From Methylovulum sp. (GTDB lineage Bacteria > Pseudomonadota > Gammaproteobacteria > Methylococcales > Methylomonadaceae), in assembly GCA_004299465.1 (NCBI GenBank), contig SCST01000680.1, positions 1-16,022 on the forward strand: a stretch of DNA of 16,022 bases, given 5' to 3'. Position 1 is the first letter of the stretch. Each line of letters starts with the position of its first letter. The notes under the pieces were generated by a model. The model had not been told where the DNA came from and did no database searches. It worked only from the letters and a program-made list of their open reading frames with translations. This document shows, one piece after another, positions 1 to 7,145 of this stretch. The position numbers were made by a program, and so were the translations under genes.

Positions 1-826
1 TTCCTGATTCCGCCGCTGCCCTTACCGCGCAGCCTTTGTCATGTAAATGCCGGCAGTTGTTAAACCGGCAGTGGTCTTGCAGGGGCTGAAATTCCCGGTA
101 ACCGTATGCCAGTTGCGCTTCGGAAAGCTCGGCCAGTCCAAAGATCGCGACGCCGGGGCTGTCGATCAAATCACCGCCGCCATCCAAATGATACAGCGTT
201 GCCGCGGTGGTCGTATGCCGTCCGTGCTTCGTAGTGGCTGAGATGGTGTTGGTTTTCAACTCCTTGTCGGGAATAATCGCGTTGGTCAGCGAGGATTTGC
301 CGACGCCGGATTGTCCGGCAAAAATGCTCACCTGGTTTTTCAAGGCCTGTTTTAATGCCGCCAAGCCATGATGTCCTGCCGTAGTGGCGCTGACTCTATA
401 CAGCGCATAACCTAGTGATTGATAGTCCCCCAGTTCTTTTTCGATGCTGTCCGAGTGCGGCAAATCAGTTTTATTAAGCACTAGCGCGGCGTCTATGTTC
501 CTGTTCTCGCAAATAGCGAGATATTGGTCCAGCAATAAAAAATCGCAGTCCGGTTCAACGGCAAAAACGACAAAAATCCTATCGATATTCGCGGCGACAG
601 GTTTGGGCTTGTCGCCGCGGGACGGGCGCAGTAATACCGAACGGCGCGGCAGGATTTCTTCTATGCGGCCCTGGCCCAGTGCTGCGAGTGTCCATAACAC
701 CTTGTCGCCGACGGCGACGGTGTCCAGTTTCCTGCGGGTCTGGCATAAAATGATGTTGTCTTCATGTTCAACGGCGATGCCCTGGCCTAAATGGGAAATG
801 ACCAGGCCTTCGAGCAAGCCGGTCAT
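1..826 (-). CDS. rsgA: Ribosome small-subunit-dependent GTPase RsgA (3' end cut by window edge)
   Basis: RsgA is a circularly permuted GTPase that acts late in 30S ribosomal subunit maturation. Reading the minus strand from ATG at 826-824, 275 codons are open to the window edge. The permuted motif order is visible: NKTD (G4) at residues 118-121, then the P-loop GQSGVGKS at 171-178, then DSPG (G3) at 222-225. The family zinc-binding module follows, with C253, C258, H260 and C266 spaced C-x4-C-x-H-x5-C. The N-terminal part (about 1-65) fits the usual OB-fold domain. Related short forms are about 290-300 residues, so roughly 20 C-terminal residues lie outside the window. The start codon overlaps the stop of the upstream M48 peptidase gene as ATGA, which suggests translational coupling. 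Nothing essential is missing in the visible part. Confidence 0.95.
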   Translation of the reverse strand, partial: MTGLLEGLVISHLGQGIAVEHEDNIILCQTRRKLDTVAVGDKVLWTLAALGQGRIEEILPRRSVLLRPSRGDKPKPVAANIDRIFVVFAVEPDCDFLLLDQYLAICENRNIDAALVLNKTDLPHSDSIEKELGDYQSLGYALYRVSATTAGHHGLAALKQALKNQVSIFAGQSGVGKSSLTNAIIPDKELKTNTISATTKHGRHTTTAATLYHLDGGGDLIDSPGVAIFGLAELSEAQLAYGYREFQPLQDHCRFNNCRHLHDKGCAVRAAAESG

Positions 827-2073
827 TGTGGTTTGATTTCTAAATGAGCGATACGGATAGCCGCGGGCGGATGGCTGTAATGGAAGGCGGAATACAAGGG
901 GTCCGGCGTCAGCGTGCTGGCGTTTTCTTCATAGAGTTTAACGAGTCCGCTGATCATTTTGCCTGCGTCGGCATTATTTGCAGCGAAGTCGTCGGCTTCA
1001 AATTCGAATTTGCGTTGAAAATAGGCGCTGACCGGCTGCAGGAAAAACGTAAATGACGGTGACGCCAGCATGAATAATAATAATGCAGCGGCATGCGACT
1101 TTTGTTCTACCGCGACGCCCAATCCGGTGTAAAACCAGTCCTGGTCGATCAGCCAGCCGAGTACGCCGAAGCCAGCGAGGCTCATGATTGCCGTTGCTAT
1201 CAGCATTTTGATGACGTGCTTGTGTTTAAAATGTCCCAGTTCATGCGCTAAAACGGCTTCTAGCTCTTCTTCGTCGAGCGAGTTGACGAGGTTATCGAAA
1301 AACACGATGCGCTTGTTGTTGCCGAGGCCGGTGAAATAGGCGTTGCCGTGTCCCGAACGTTTGGAGCCGTCCATGATAAAAATGCCCTGGCTGTTGAATC
1401 CGCAGCGTTCGAGCAGGCCATGAATGCGGTTTTTTAACGAACCGTCCTGCATAGGCGTGAAGGTATTGAACAACGGGGCGATCACGGTCGGGTAAAGCCA
1501 GCTCATCAACAGCGAGAAGCTCATTAAAATAGCCCAAGCCCATAGCCACCATAATGCGCCGATGTTGTCCATTACCCACAGGATCAGTGCGAGTAAAGGC
1601 AGGCCGATCGCAGCGCCGAGCACAAGTTGCAGGATATGGTCCTTGACGAATTGTTGGACGGTGCTTTTGTTAAAACCGAATTGTTCTTCGATGACAAAGG
1701 TTTGGTATACGCTGCTGGGTATCTCGATGATAGTCAAACTTAAAAAAATGGTGGCTGTCGCCGCGATGCCGGCTATCAACGGCGATTCGACCAGGCTTGC
1801 CCAGCTTGCAAACGCGAGGTTAATGCCTCCGCCCAACGTTAATATCAATAGCGCAAGCAGGCTGATAATTCTGTCCACATCGCCCAGTTTGCCTTTTGCA
1901 ATCGTATAATCGGCGGCTTTTTGATGGGCTTCCAGCGAGACGCGGCTTTTGAATGCTTCAGGGACGGCAGCGCGATGTTTTGCAACATAATTGCTCTGGC
2001 GTTTGGCGAGCCAATATTCGACACCGAAGGAAATAATCAGTGCACATATAAAGAGTACGGTAAAGGTATTCAT
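823..2073 (-). CDS. M48 family (Ste24-like, CAAX protease type) membrane metallopeptidase
   Basis: This is a 416-residue integral membrane zinc protease. HELGH at 277-281 supplies the two zinc histidines (H277, H281) and catalytic E278. E357 in the downstream E-x3-D motif (357-361) is the likely third ligand. The segments around SGHGNAYFTGL (240-250) and EEQFGFNK (129-136) are typical of Ste24 proteins with an M48 N-terminal domain. Hydrophobic stretches at about 1-20, 65-90, 97-120, 147-168, 172-195, 290-310 and 326-345 are probable membrane helices, with the catalytic domain facing the cytoplasm. Yeast Ste24 processes prenylated a-factor, but bacteria of this kind lack known prenylated substrates. 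The real role is probably membrane protein quality control, which is inference. No clear Shine-Dalgarno sequence precedes ATG 2073-2071. It is divergent from orn and overlaps rsgA by ATGA. Confidence 0.93.
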   Translation of the reverse strand: MNTFTVLFICALIISFGVEYWLAKRQSNYVAKHRAAVPEAFKSRVSLEAHQKAADYTIAKGKLGDVDRIISLLALLILTLGGGINLAFASWASLVESPLIAGIAATATIFLSLTIIEIPSSVYQTFVIEEQFGFNKSTVQQFVKDHILQLVLGAAIGLPLLALILWVMDNIGALWWLWAWAILMSFSLLMSWLYPTVIAPLFNTFTPMQDGSLKNRIHGLLERCGFNSQGIFIMDGSKRSGHGNAYFTGLGNNKRIVFFDNLVNSLDEEELEAVLAHELGHFKHKHVIKMLIATAIMSLAGFGVLGWLIDQDWFYTGLGVAVEQKSHAAALLLFMLASPSFTFFLQPVSAYFQRKFEFEADDFAANNADAGKMISGLVKLYEENASTLTPDPLYSAFHYSHPPAAIRIAHLEIKPQ

Positions 2074-2087
2074 GATAAATCGCGAGG

Positions 2088-2116
2088 TTTAAGGGTTAGA
2101 CGTGCTTGTGTGCCAA
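2088..2116 (-). promoter_or_regulatory. Possible promoter for the M48-rsgA pair
   Basis: On the minus strand TTGGCA (2116-2111) is a 5/6 match to the -35 consensus. It is followed after 17 bases by CTTAAA (2093-2088), a weak -10. Transcription would start near 2081, within 10 bases of the gene start. The weak -10 keeps this tentative. Confidence 0.25.
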
Positions 2117-2125
2117 TGCTACACT
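2117..2125 (+). promoter_or_regulatory. Possible extended -10 promoter for orn
   Basis: TG-C-TACACT at 2117-2125 is an extended -10 element, with four of six bases matching TATAAT. The -35 region is poor, which the TGn extension can compensate. It lies about 33 bases upstream of the orn ATG in the 84-base divergent gap. Confidence 0.45.
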
Positions 2126-2157
2126 AACCGTTACCTTCAACACAATGGAATCAATGC

Positions 2158-2742
2158 ATGGCGCAGGATACTCAACATCTTATCTGGATAGACCTGGAAA
2201 TGACGGGGCTGAATCCCGATAGCGATTTAATTATTGAAATCGCTACGATTGTTACCGACAAGGACTTAAATATTCTGGCGCAAGGCCCGGTGCTCGCGGT
2301 ACATCAATCGGATGAGGTGTTGGCTGCTATGGACGATTGGAACCAAAAACATCACGGGCAATCCGGCCTGATTGATCGTGTCAAGGCCTCCACAGTGACT
2401 GAACGGGAAGCGGAACGCTTGACGCTGGAATTCCTCAAACGATGGGTTCCTGAAAAAACTTCGCCTATTTGCGGTAACAGCATAGGCCAGGACAGGCGCT
2501 TCCTGTACCGGTATATGCCGGAGCTGGAAGCGTATTTTCATTACCGTAATCTCGATGTCTCGACGCTTAAAGAGTTGGCGGCGCGCTGGGCGCCCGAGAT
2601 TAAAAACGGTTTCAATAAAGATTCCAAACACCAGGCGCTGGACGATATCATCGAATCGATTGAAGAGCTGCGCTATTACCGGGAGCATTTTATTGTCTGC
2701 AGGAATGCGGATAAGTCCTCTGGGCAGGGTGTGGGTGCTTAG
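2158..2742 (+). CDS. orn: Oligoribonuclease
   Basis: Orn degrades 2- to 5-nt RNA fragments, including pGpG from cyclic-di-GMP turnover, to mononucleotides in the cytoplasm. The DEDDh exonuclease residues stand at the same positions as in E. coli Orn: D12 and E14 in IDLEMTGL, D112 in GNSIGQD, and H158 and D163 in KHQALDDI. The protein has 194 residues against about 181 in E. coli; the excess is a C-terminal tail after about residue 181. The start is set by alignment to the family, because only a weak purine stretch precedes it. It is divergent from the M48 gene and is followed by a 190-base gap that ends in a terminator-like hairpin. Confidence 0.97.
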   Translation: MAQDTQHLIWIDLEMTGLNPDSDLIIEIATIVTDKDLNILAQGPVLAVHQSDEVLAAMDDWNQKHHGQSGLIDRVKASTVTEREAERLTLEFLKRWVPEKTSPICGNSIGQDRRFLYRYMPELEAYFHYRNLDVSTLKELAARWAPEIKNGFNKDSKHQALDDIIESIEELRYYREHFIVCRNADKSSGQGVGA

Positions 2743-2884
2743 CTTTTTCATTGTTACTGTGGCGCTTTACGGCTGTGATCCTTATAACTGTTCATTCATG
2801 GCTTGCAGCGGAGCTTGGTTCTTAAATGGCATGGCGCGGCGGCGGGAATGCCGTGTCCTCTGGTTGTCAAGCGGCATAAATCTT

Positions 2885-2908
2885 AAGGATGCGCACGCAT
2901 CTTTTTTT
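2885..2908 (+). terminator. Terminator-like hairpin between orn and serS
   Basis: GATGC (2888-2892) and GCATC (2897-2901) form a perfect stem around the loop GCAC. AAG/TTT can extend the stem to 8 bp with one G-U pair, and seven T residues follow (2902-2908). This is the form of a Rho-independent terminator. It ends only 24 bases before the serS ATG, so it either ends the orn transcript or attenuates serS. Confidence 0.55.
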
Positions 2909-2932
2909 ACATTACTATTTTAAAAGGCGGAT

Positions 2933-4204
2933 ATGTTAGACCCTCGTTTATTTAGAACGGAACTTGATTTTGTCAAAGAGCAACTGAATCGTCGTTCGTT
3001 TCATTTTAATGTCGAGTCTTATGCCGAGCTGGAAGCCAGGCGTAAAGATAGTCAGGTCAAGACCCAGGAGTTGCAGAACGAGCGCAATAGCCGCTCCAAA
3101 GCGATTGGCCAGGCCAAGGCGAAAGGTGAAGATGCGCAGCTCTTACTGGACCAGGTTCAGCATTTAGGTGATGAGCTTAAGGCTGCAGAAGCGGCATTGG
3201 CCGAGATTCAAGCCGATATGACGGCATTGATGGAAGGCATCCCGAATATTCTCGATGAATCCGTTCCTGACGGTAAAAGCGAGGAAGCTAATGTTGAAAT
3301 CAGCCGTTGGGGTGATGTGCCGGTATTTGATTTTGCAGCGAAAGACCATGTGGATTTAGGTGCAGACAAAGGTTTGGACTTTGAGTTGGGCGCGAAAATA
3401 GCGGGCGCGCGGTTTGTCGTGCTAAACGGCGCATTGGCGCGATTGCAGCGCGCGATTATCCAGTTAATGCTGAATACGCATACCGGTGAACACGGCTATA
3501 GCGAAACCTATGTGCCCTACCTGGTTAATGCGGACAGTTTGCGGGGAACCGGGCAATTGCCGAAGTTTGAAGCGGATTTGTTTAAAGCCAGTGAAGATCC
3601 GGGCTTATACTTGATCCCTACCGCGGAAGTTCCCGTTACCAATATCGTCAGGGATGTCATTATTGACGCCAAGGACCTGCCGCTCAAATTCGTCTGCCAC
3701 AGTCCTTGTTTTCGTAGCGAAGCCGGTGCTTATGGCCGCGATGTGCGCGGCATGATACGCCAGCACCAATTTGAAAAGGTTGAAATTGTGCAAATCGTCA
3801 AGCCTGAGGATTCGGCCCGCGCGCATGAAGAGCTGACCGCGCATGCCGAAAGCATTTTGCAAAAATTGCAGTTGCCTTACCGAAAAATGTTGTTGTGCGC
3901 CGGCGATACCGGGTTTTCATCGGCTAAAACCTATGATCTTGAAGTGTGGCTGCCTGGGCAGGATGCTTATCGGGAAATATCGTCCTGCAGTAACTTCAAG
4001 GATTTCCAGGCGCGTCGCCTGCAGGCGCGTTGGCGTAATCCCGAAACAGGCAAGCCTGAGTTGGTGCATACCTTGAATGGTTCCGGTTTGGCGGCAGGTC
4101 GAACCTTGATAGCGGTCATGGAAAATTACCAGGATGCGGACGGGCGTATCCGGATTCCCGAGGCCTTGCTCCCCTTCATGGGTGGTTTGGAGTTTATTGG
4201 GTAA
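2933..4204 (+). CDS. serS: Seryl-tRNA synthetase
   Basis: SerS charges tRNA-Ser (and tRNA-Sec where present) with serine, using ATP, in the cytoplasm. The 423-residue length matches bacterial SerRS. Residues about 30-100 are charged and heptad-like, which fits the antiparallel coiled-coil arm that grips the long variable arm of tRNA-Ser. The class II core follows: TAEVP at 230-234 (serine-binding T-x-E), motif 2 starting FRSEAGAYG near 260-268 with R261, and motif 3 GSGLAAGR at 383-390 with R390. A Shine-Dalgarno-like AAGG at 2924-2927 lies 5 bases before ATG. A terminator-like hairpin sits 24 bases upstream. No strong promoter is visible, only a TATAAC at 2783-2788 without a good -35. All key residues seen are intact. 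Confidence 0.98.
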   Translation: MLDPRLFRTELDFVKEQLNRRSFHFNVESYAELEARRKDSQVKTQELQNERNSRSKAIGQAKAKGEDAQLLLDQVQHLGDELKAAEAALAEIQADMTALMEGIPNILDESVPDGKSEEANVEISRWGDVPVFDFAAKDHVDLGADKGLDFELGAKIAGARFVVLNGALARLQRAIIQLMLNTHTGEHGYSETYVPYLVNADSLRGTGQLPKFEADLFKASEDPGLYLIPTAEVPVTNIVRDVIIDAKDLPLKFVCHSPCFRSEAGAYGRDVRGMIRQHQFEKVEIVQIVKPEDSARAHEELTAHAESILQKLQLPYRKMLLCAGDTGFSSAKTYDLEVWLPGQDAYREISSCSNFKDFQARRLQARWRNPETGKPELVHTLNGSGLAAGRTLIAVMENYQDADGRIRIPEALLPFMGGLEFIG

Positions 4205-4240
4205 TGCTGTTTTCAATAATACAATGGGAGCGCAAGCTTG

Positions 4241-4702
4241 ATGTCTAAGATATTCAAATGTTTAGTTTTATCGTTCATGCTGTCGCTGGGCTTGACGGCC
4301 CAGGCCGAAGAGCCGGTTCGGCAAGCGGCTGAACAAGGCGACGCCAAAGCTCAAGCGAGACTGGGGGCTATGTATTTATTGGGCAGCGGTATTGAAAAAG
4401 ATGAGCAAAAAGCGGCGGAGTGGATGCTGAAAGCGGCCAATCAAGGTTATCTCGAAGCGCAAGTGATCATGGCTGCACTCTATGATCGCGGCTTAGGCGT
4501 AAAAAGCGATGTCAAGACGGCAACCCAATGGTACCAGAAAGCCGCTGCACAGGGTCATGCGCCGTCATTGGCTATTTTGGGGAAAAATGATGCGGCTAAG
4601 GGTAGCGTGGCGTTTAATTACCAGGCGATGCGCTTAAGTGCCTCCAAACAAATCCCAACCGAATACGCTAAAAGAATATTACTAACGACACCTCTCAAAT
4701 GA
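4241..4702 (+). CDS. Small exported SEL1/TPR-like repeat protein
   Basis: The predicted product has 153 residues and a Sec signal peptide: K-containing N-terminus, hydrophobic core at about 8-18, and cleavage after A-Q-A near residue 22. Two complete SEL1 repeats follow at about 29-65 and 66-102, with the pattern AA-x-QG-x-x-x-AQ-x-x-(L/M)-(G/A)-x-(M/L)-Y. A third repeat begins at about 103-117 (AAAQGHAPSLAILG) but degenerates. SEL1 repeats form alpha-solenoids that bind other proteins, so a periplasmic scaffold or adaptor role is likely; no partner is evident. I chose ATG 4241, which has GGGAG 10 bases upstream, over an in-frame TTG at 4238. The stop overlaps gltX as ATGA, so the protein may be co-translated with glutamyl-tRNA synthetase. 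Confidence 0.85.
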   Translation: MSKIFKCLVLSFMLSLGLTAQAEEPVRQAAEQGDAKAQARLGAMYLLGSGIEKDEQKAAEWMLKAANQGYLEAQVIMAALYDRGLGVKSDVKTATQWYQKAAAQGHAPSLAILGKNDAAKGSVAFNYQAMRLSASKQIPTEYAKRILLTTPLK

Positions 4703-6102
4703 CTATAACAACACGTTTCGCCCCGAGCCCAACGGGCTACCTGCATGTCGGCGGTGCGCGCACGGCTTTGTTTTCCTGGCTGTATGCGCGTAAACACGGC
4801 GGCAAGTTTATTTTACGGATTGAAGACACCGATCTGGAGCGTTCGACGCAGGAATCCGTCGACGCCATTTTGCAAGGCATGACCTGGCTGGGCCTGGAAT
4901 ATGACGAAGGGCCGTTTTACCAGACGCAACGTTTCGATCGCTATAAAGAAGTGATCCAGCAGTTATTGGCTCAGGGCGACGCCTATTATTGCTATTGCAG
5001 TAAGGAAGAGTTGGAGCATTTACGCACGGAACAAATGGCTAACAAGGAAAAGCCGCGTTATAACGGTAAATGCCGAGAGACGGCAGGCTTGGTTGAGGGC
5101 AGGGAAGCGGTAATACGCTTTAAAAACCCGGTCGATGGCGTGGTGGCTATCCCTGACTTGGTAAAAGGCGAGATCGTCGTTGCCAATAAAGAGCTGGATG
5201 ACTTGATTATCGCCAGGGCCGACGGTACGCCGACCTATAATTTAACGGTTGTCGTTGATGATATGGATATGGGCGTTACGCATGTCATCCGCGGAGATGA
5301 CCATATCAATAACACGCCCAGGCAAATGAATATCCTGAAGGCCCTGGGTGCTGAACTGCCGAAATACGCGCATTTGCCGATGATATTGGGTGCTGATGGC
5401 GCGCGTCTGTCGAAACGCCACGGTGCTGTCAGCGTTATGCAGTTCCGCGATGACGGTTATTTGCCGGAAGCATTGCTGAATTACCTGGTGCGCCTGGGCT
5501 GGTCACATGGTGACCAGGAGGTTTTTTCGATAGATGAAATGGTCGAGTATTTTGAATTGGATGATGTCAATGTGTCGGCATCGACCTTCAATATGGAAAA
5601 ACTATTATGGCTAAACCATCAATATATGATGAACAGCGACCCGGCTCATGTTGCGAGGCATCTGAGCTGGCATATCGGACAGCTTGGAATAGACCCCGCT
5701 GATGGGCCGGCTTTAATCGATGTCGTCAAGGCGCAAAGAGAGCGCAGCAAAACTCTGGTAGAGATGGCGAGTGCCAGCATTTATTTTTATAAAGAGTTTG
5801 ATGCGTACGATGAAAAAGCCGCGAAAAAGAATTTTACCGCAGGCTCAGATGAGGTTTTAGCGCGTTTGTACGATGAGTTTACGGCGGTACAGGACTGGCA
5901 GGGAGAGGTGCTGCACCAGATCGTCGTGAATCTTGCCGAGATGATGGCGCTTAATCTTGGCAAGGTTGCCCAACCCTTGCGGGTTGCGGTTTGTGGGTCA
6001 GCGGTGTCGCCTGCGATTGATGTTACTTTATCATTACTGGGCAAGGATAAAACCTTGTGCAGAATGCAACGGGCGATAAATTATATACGGGGCTTAAATT
6101 AG
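4699..6102 (+). CDS. gltX: Glutamyl-tRNA synthetase
   Basis: GluRS is a class I synthetase that charges tRNA-Glu; the product feeds both translation and haem synthesis through HemA. The protein has 467 residues, normal for the proteobacterial enzyme. The ATP-site signature HVGG (HIGH equivalent) is at 16-19 within PSPTGYLHVGGAR, and RLSKRHG (KMSKS equivalent) is at 236-242. The zinc-site cysteines C98, C100 and C125 are present at the E. coli positions, but the fourth E. coli ligand, H127, is E127 here. The start overlaps the stop of the SEL1 gene (ATGA) and has no obvious Shine-Dalgarno sequence, which fits translational coupling. Two tRNA-Glu genes lie just downstream under their own promoter. 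Confidence 0.98.
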   Translation: MTITTRFAPSPTGYLHVGGARTALFSWLYARKHGGKFILRIEDTDLERSTQESVDAILQGMTWLGLEYDEGPFYQTQRFDRYKEVIQQLLAQGDAYYCYCSKEELEHLRTEQMANKEKPRYNGKCRETAGLVEGREAVIRFKNPVDGVVAIPDLVKGEIVVANKELDDLIIARADGTPTYNLTVVVDDMDMGVTHVIRGDDHINNTPRQMNILKALGAELPKYAHLPMILGADGARLSKRHGAVSVMQFRDDGYLPEALLNYLVRLGWSHGDQEVFSIDEMVEYFELDDVNVSASTFNMEKLLWLNHQYMMNSDPAHVARHLSWHIGQLGIDPADGPALIDVVKAQRERSKTLVEMASASIYFYKEFDAYDEKAAKKNFTAGSDEVLARLYDEFTAVQDWQGEVLHQIVVNLAEMMALNLGKVAQPLRVAVCGSAVSPAIDVTLSLLGKDKTLCRMQRAINYIRGLN

Positions 6103-6104
6103 TA

Positions 6105-6133
6105 TTGGACTTGCTTCGTAAATACTGTATAAT
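6105..6133 (+). promoter_or_regulatory. Promoter of the tRNA-Ala/tRNA-Glu operon
   Basis: A perfect -10 TATAAT (6128-6133) follows TTGGAC (6105-6110) after a 17-base spacer. The sequence just after the -10 is GCCC, a GC-rich discriminator typical of stable-RNA promoters under stringent control. That regulation is inferred from the sequence type. The predicted start near 6140 lies about 10 bases before tRNA-Ala. Confidence 0.85.
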
Positions 6134-6149
6134 GCCCGTTCTTTGCTGA

Positions 6150-6225
<76 letters not shown>

Positions 6226-6245
6226 AAAACAAAGCAACTACGCTA

Positions 6246-6321
6246 GTCCCCATCGTCTAGCGGCCTAGGACACTGCCCTTTCACGGCGGTAACAGGGGTT
6301 CGAACCCCCTTGGGGACGCCA
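6246..6321 (+). tRNA. tRNA-Glu (anticodon TTC), copy 1
   Basis: The gene is 76 nt with an encoded CCA. The acceptor GTCCCCA pairs with TGGGGAC, followed by discriminator G. The anticodon stem CTGCC/GGCGG, with one wobble pair, holds the loop CTTTCAC, giving anticodon TTC for GAA and GAG. It is identical base for base to the copy at 6399. It is bracketed by 9-base complementary sequences (see repeat entry). Confidence 0.97.
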
Positions 6322-6398
6322 TTTTAATGGTATGGGTAATGGAATGAAGTTGCTTTTTATGAAGCAACCTGATTGCAGGTTGAGTTAAACAAGTTTTA

Positions 6399-6474
6399 GT
6401 CCCCATCGTCTAGCGGCCTAGGACACTGCCCTTTCACGGCGGTAACAGGGGTTCGAACCCCCTTGGGGACGCCA
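6399..6474 (+). tRNA. tRNA-Glu (anticodon TTC), copy 2
   Basis: The 76-nt gene is identical to the copy at 6246-6321, including the encoded CCA and anticodon TTC. The 77-base spacer between the two differs from the other flanks, so this is a genuine tandem duplicate and not an assembly artefact. It is the last gene of the tRNA operon and lies 8 bases before the terminator stem. Confidence 0.97.
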
Positions 6475-6482
6475 TTAATAAC

Positions 6483-6509
6483 AAGGTTGCCGACTGGCAA
6501 CCTTTTTTT
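6483..6509 (+). terminator. Intrinsic terminator of the tRNA operon
   Basis: AAGGTTGCC (6483-6491) and GGCAACCTT (6496-6504) form a perfect 9-bp stem around the loop GACT. A run of seven T residues spans 6503-6509. This is a textbook Rho-independent terminator. Confidence 0.95.
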
Positions 6510-6596
6510 ATGTCTATCGCTTCGAGGTGTGCTTGTTGCCCTATCTTTAGGCTAGGTCATTATTTTAAGTGTTGCGGGTTAAAAACCTTCAAAATG

Positions 6597-6605
6597 TGTT
6601 AGAAT
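6597..6605 (+). promoter_or_regulatory. Possible extended -10 promoter for the small exported protein
   Basis: TG-T-TAGAAT at 6597-6605 matches an extended -10 element. An alternative pair is GTCACA (6613-6618) with TATATC (6636-6641) at a 17-base spacing, with four matches each. In the same leader ATAACT (6618-6623) and AGTTAT (6633-6638) form a 6-base inverted repeat. I cannot decide between the two promoters. Confidence 0.3.
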
Positions 6606-6682
6606 TATTTTCGTCACATAACTGTAACGAATAGTTATATCGGCGATATTATTAAAAAAAACAACTAGAGGATTAGTGAAAT

Positions 6683-7060
6683 ATGAAAAAAATCTTGCTT
6701 TCTTTATTGATTGCGTCTTCTATGGGCGCTGTTTCATCTCAGGTATGGGCTGAAGCGGATGCTGGTAGAATTGTTTATGCGCCTGTCGAAGCTATTGATA
6801 TGGTTTCCGGTAAAATTAAAATTGCTATCGATGCAATCAGTAGCGGTTCGGATGGTGAAGCAGTTGCAGTGCTTATTAAGGATGCCCTGGATGCCAGCAA
6901 AGAAATCAATGCTAACGATAAAGTAGATATGGCTCGTTCAAGAGCTAATAACAAACTGAAGGCTGCGCGTACGCACGCTAAACAATCAGCTTTGCAAGAA
7001 GCTGAGCAAGAGTTAAAAAATGCGCAAAAAAGTTTTCAAGACTTGAAAAACTTATTGTAA
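6683..7060 (+). CDS. Small exported helical protein of unknown function
   Basis: I do not recognise this gene. It encodes 125 residues starting MKKILLSLL, with a clear Sec signal peptide: lysines at 2-3, a hydrophobic core at about 5-17, and probable cleavage after V-W-A at residue 23. The mature part, about 102 residues, lacks cysteine and tryptophan and is rich in Ala, Lys, Asp and Glu. Residues about 35-75 and 80-125 look like amphipathic helices, and the last 45 residues (A-x-x-x-A and L-x-x-A patterns) could form a helical hairpin or coiled coil. A good Shine-Dalgarno AGAGGA (6667-6672) lies 10 bases before ATG. It stands alone between the tRNA terminator and argH, with inverted repeats downstream. 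It is probably a periplasmic soluble protein. The good RBS, signal peptide and own gap argue that it is real. Confidence 0.8.
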   Translation: MKKILLSLLIASSMGAVSSQVWAEADAGRIVYAPVEAIDMVSGKIKIAIDAISSGSDGEAVAVLIKDALDASKEINANDKVDMARSRANNKLKAARTHAKQSALQEAEQELKNAQKSFQDLKNLL

Positions 7061-7069
7061 AAGTTATGG

Positions 7070-7107
7070 AACCATATCAAGAGGCTTTCAGGTTTCTTGG
7101 TATGGTT
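7070..7107 (+). repeat. 13-bp inverted repeat after the small exported protein gene
   Basis: AACCATATCAAGA (7070-7082) pairs with TCTTGGTATGGTT (7095-7107) over 13 bp with a single G-U pair and a 12-base loop. It starts 10 bases after the stop codon. Only a mixed T/G tract follows, so it is either an imperfect terminator or a 3'-end stabilising hairpin. Confidence 0.6.
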
Positions 7108-7145
7108 TGTTGTCATCCTGTTTAATGGTTTGTCTTTTGCAGATA

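Larger units (their letters stand above)
6231..6490 (+). repeat. Interleaved complementary repeats flanking the two tRNA-Glu genes
   Basis: AAAGCAACT (6231-6239) before tRNA-Glu copy 1 is perfectly complementary to AGTTGCTTT (6348-6356) after it. GCAACCT (6364-6370) before copy 2 is perfectly complementary to AGGTTGC (6484-6490) after it. The spacer between the copies can also fold alone: GTTGCTT (6349-6355) with AAGCAAC (6362-6368), and the overlapping AACCTG (6366-6371) with CAGGTT (6376-6381). These pairings exclude one another, so the precursor RNA has alternative folds. Confidence 0.7.

Noticed and set aside
444..836. Plus-strand open frames opposite rsgA and the M48 gene
   Set aside because: They are antisense shadows of clearly conserved minus-strand genes and have no ribosome sites or recognisable domains.
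2555..2923. 122-codon open frame overlapping the end of orn and the serS leader
   Set aside because: Most of it lies in another frame of orn, and it runs through a terminator-like hairpin; no family features are visible.
6246..6474. Tandem tRNA-Glu copies as an assembly error
   Set aside because: The sequences flanking and separating the copies differ, so two real genes are present.
6611..6628. PhoB-box-like sequence upstream of the small exported protein gene
   Set aside because: The two 7-base halves match the consensus only partly, and the distance to a -10 is wrong.
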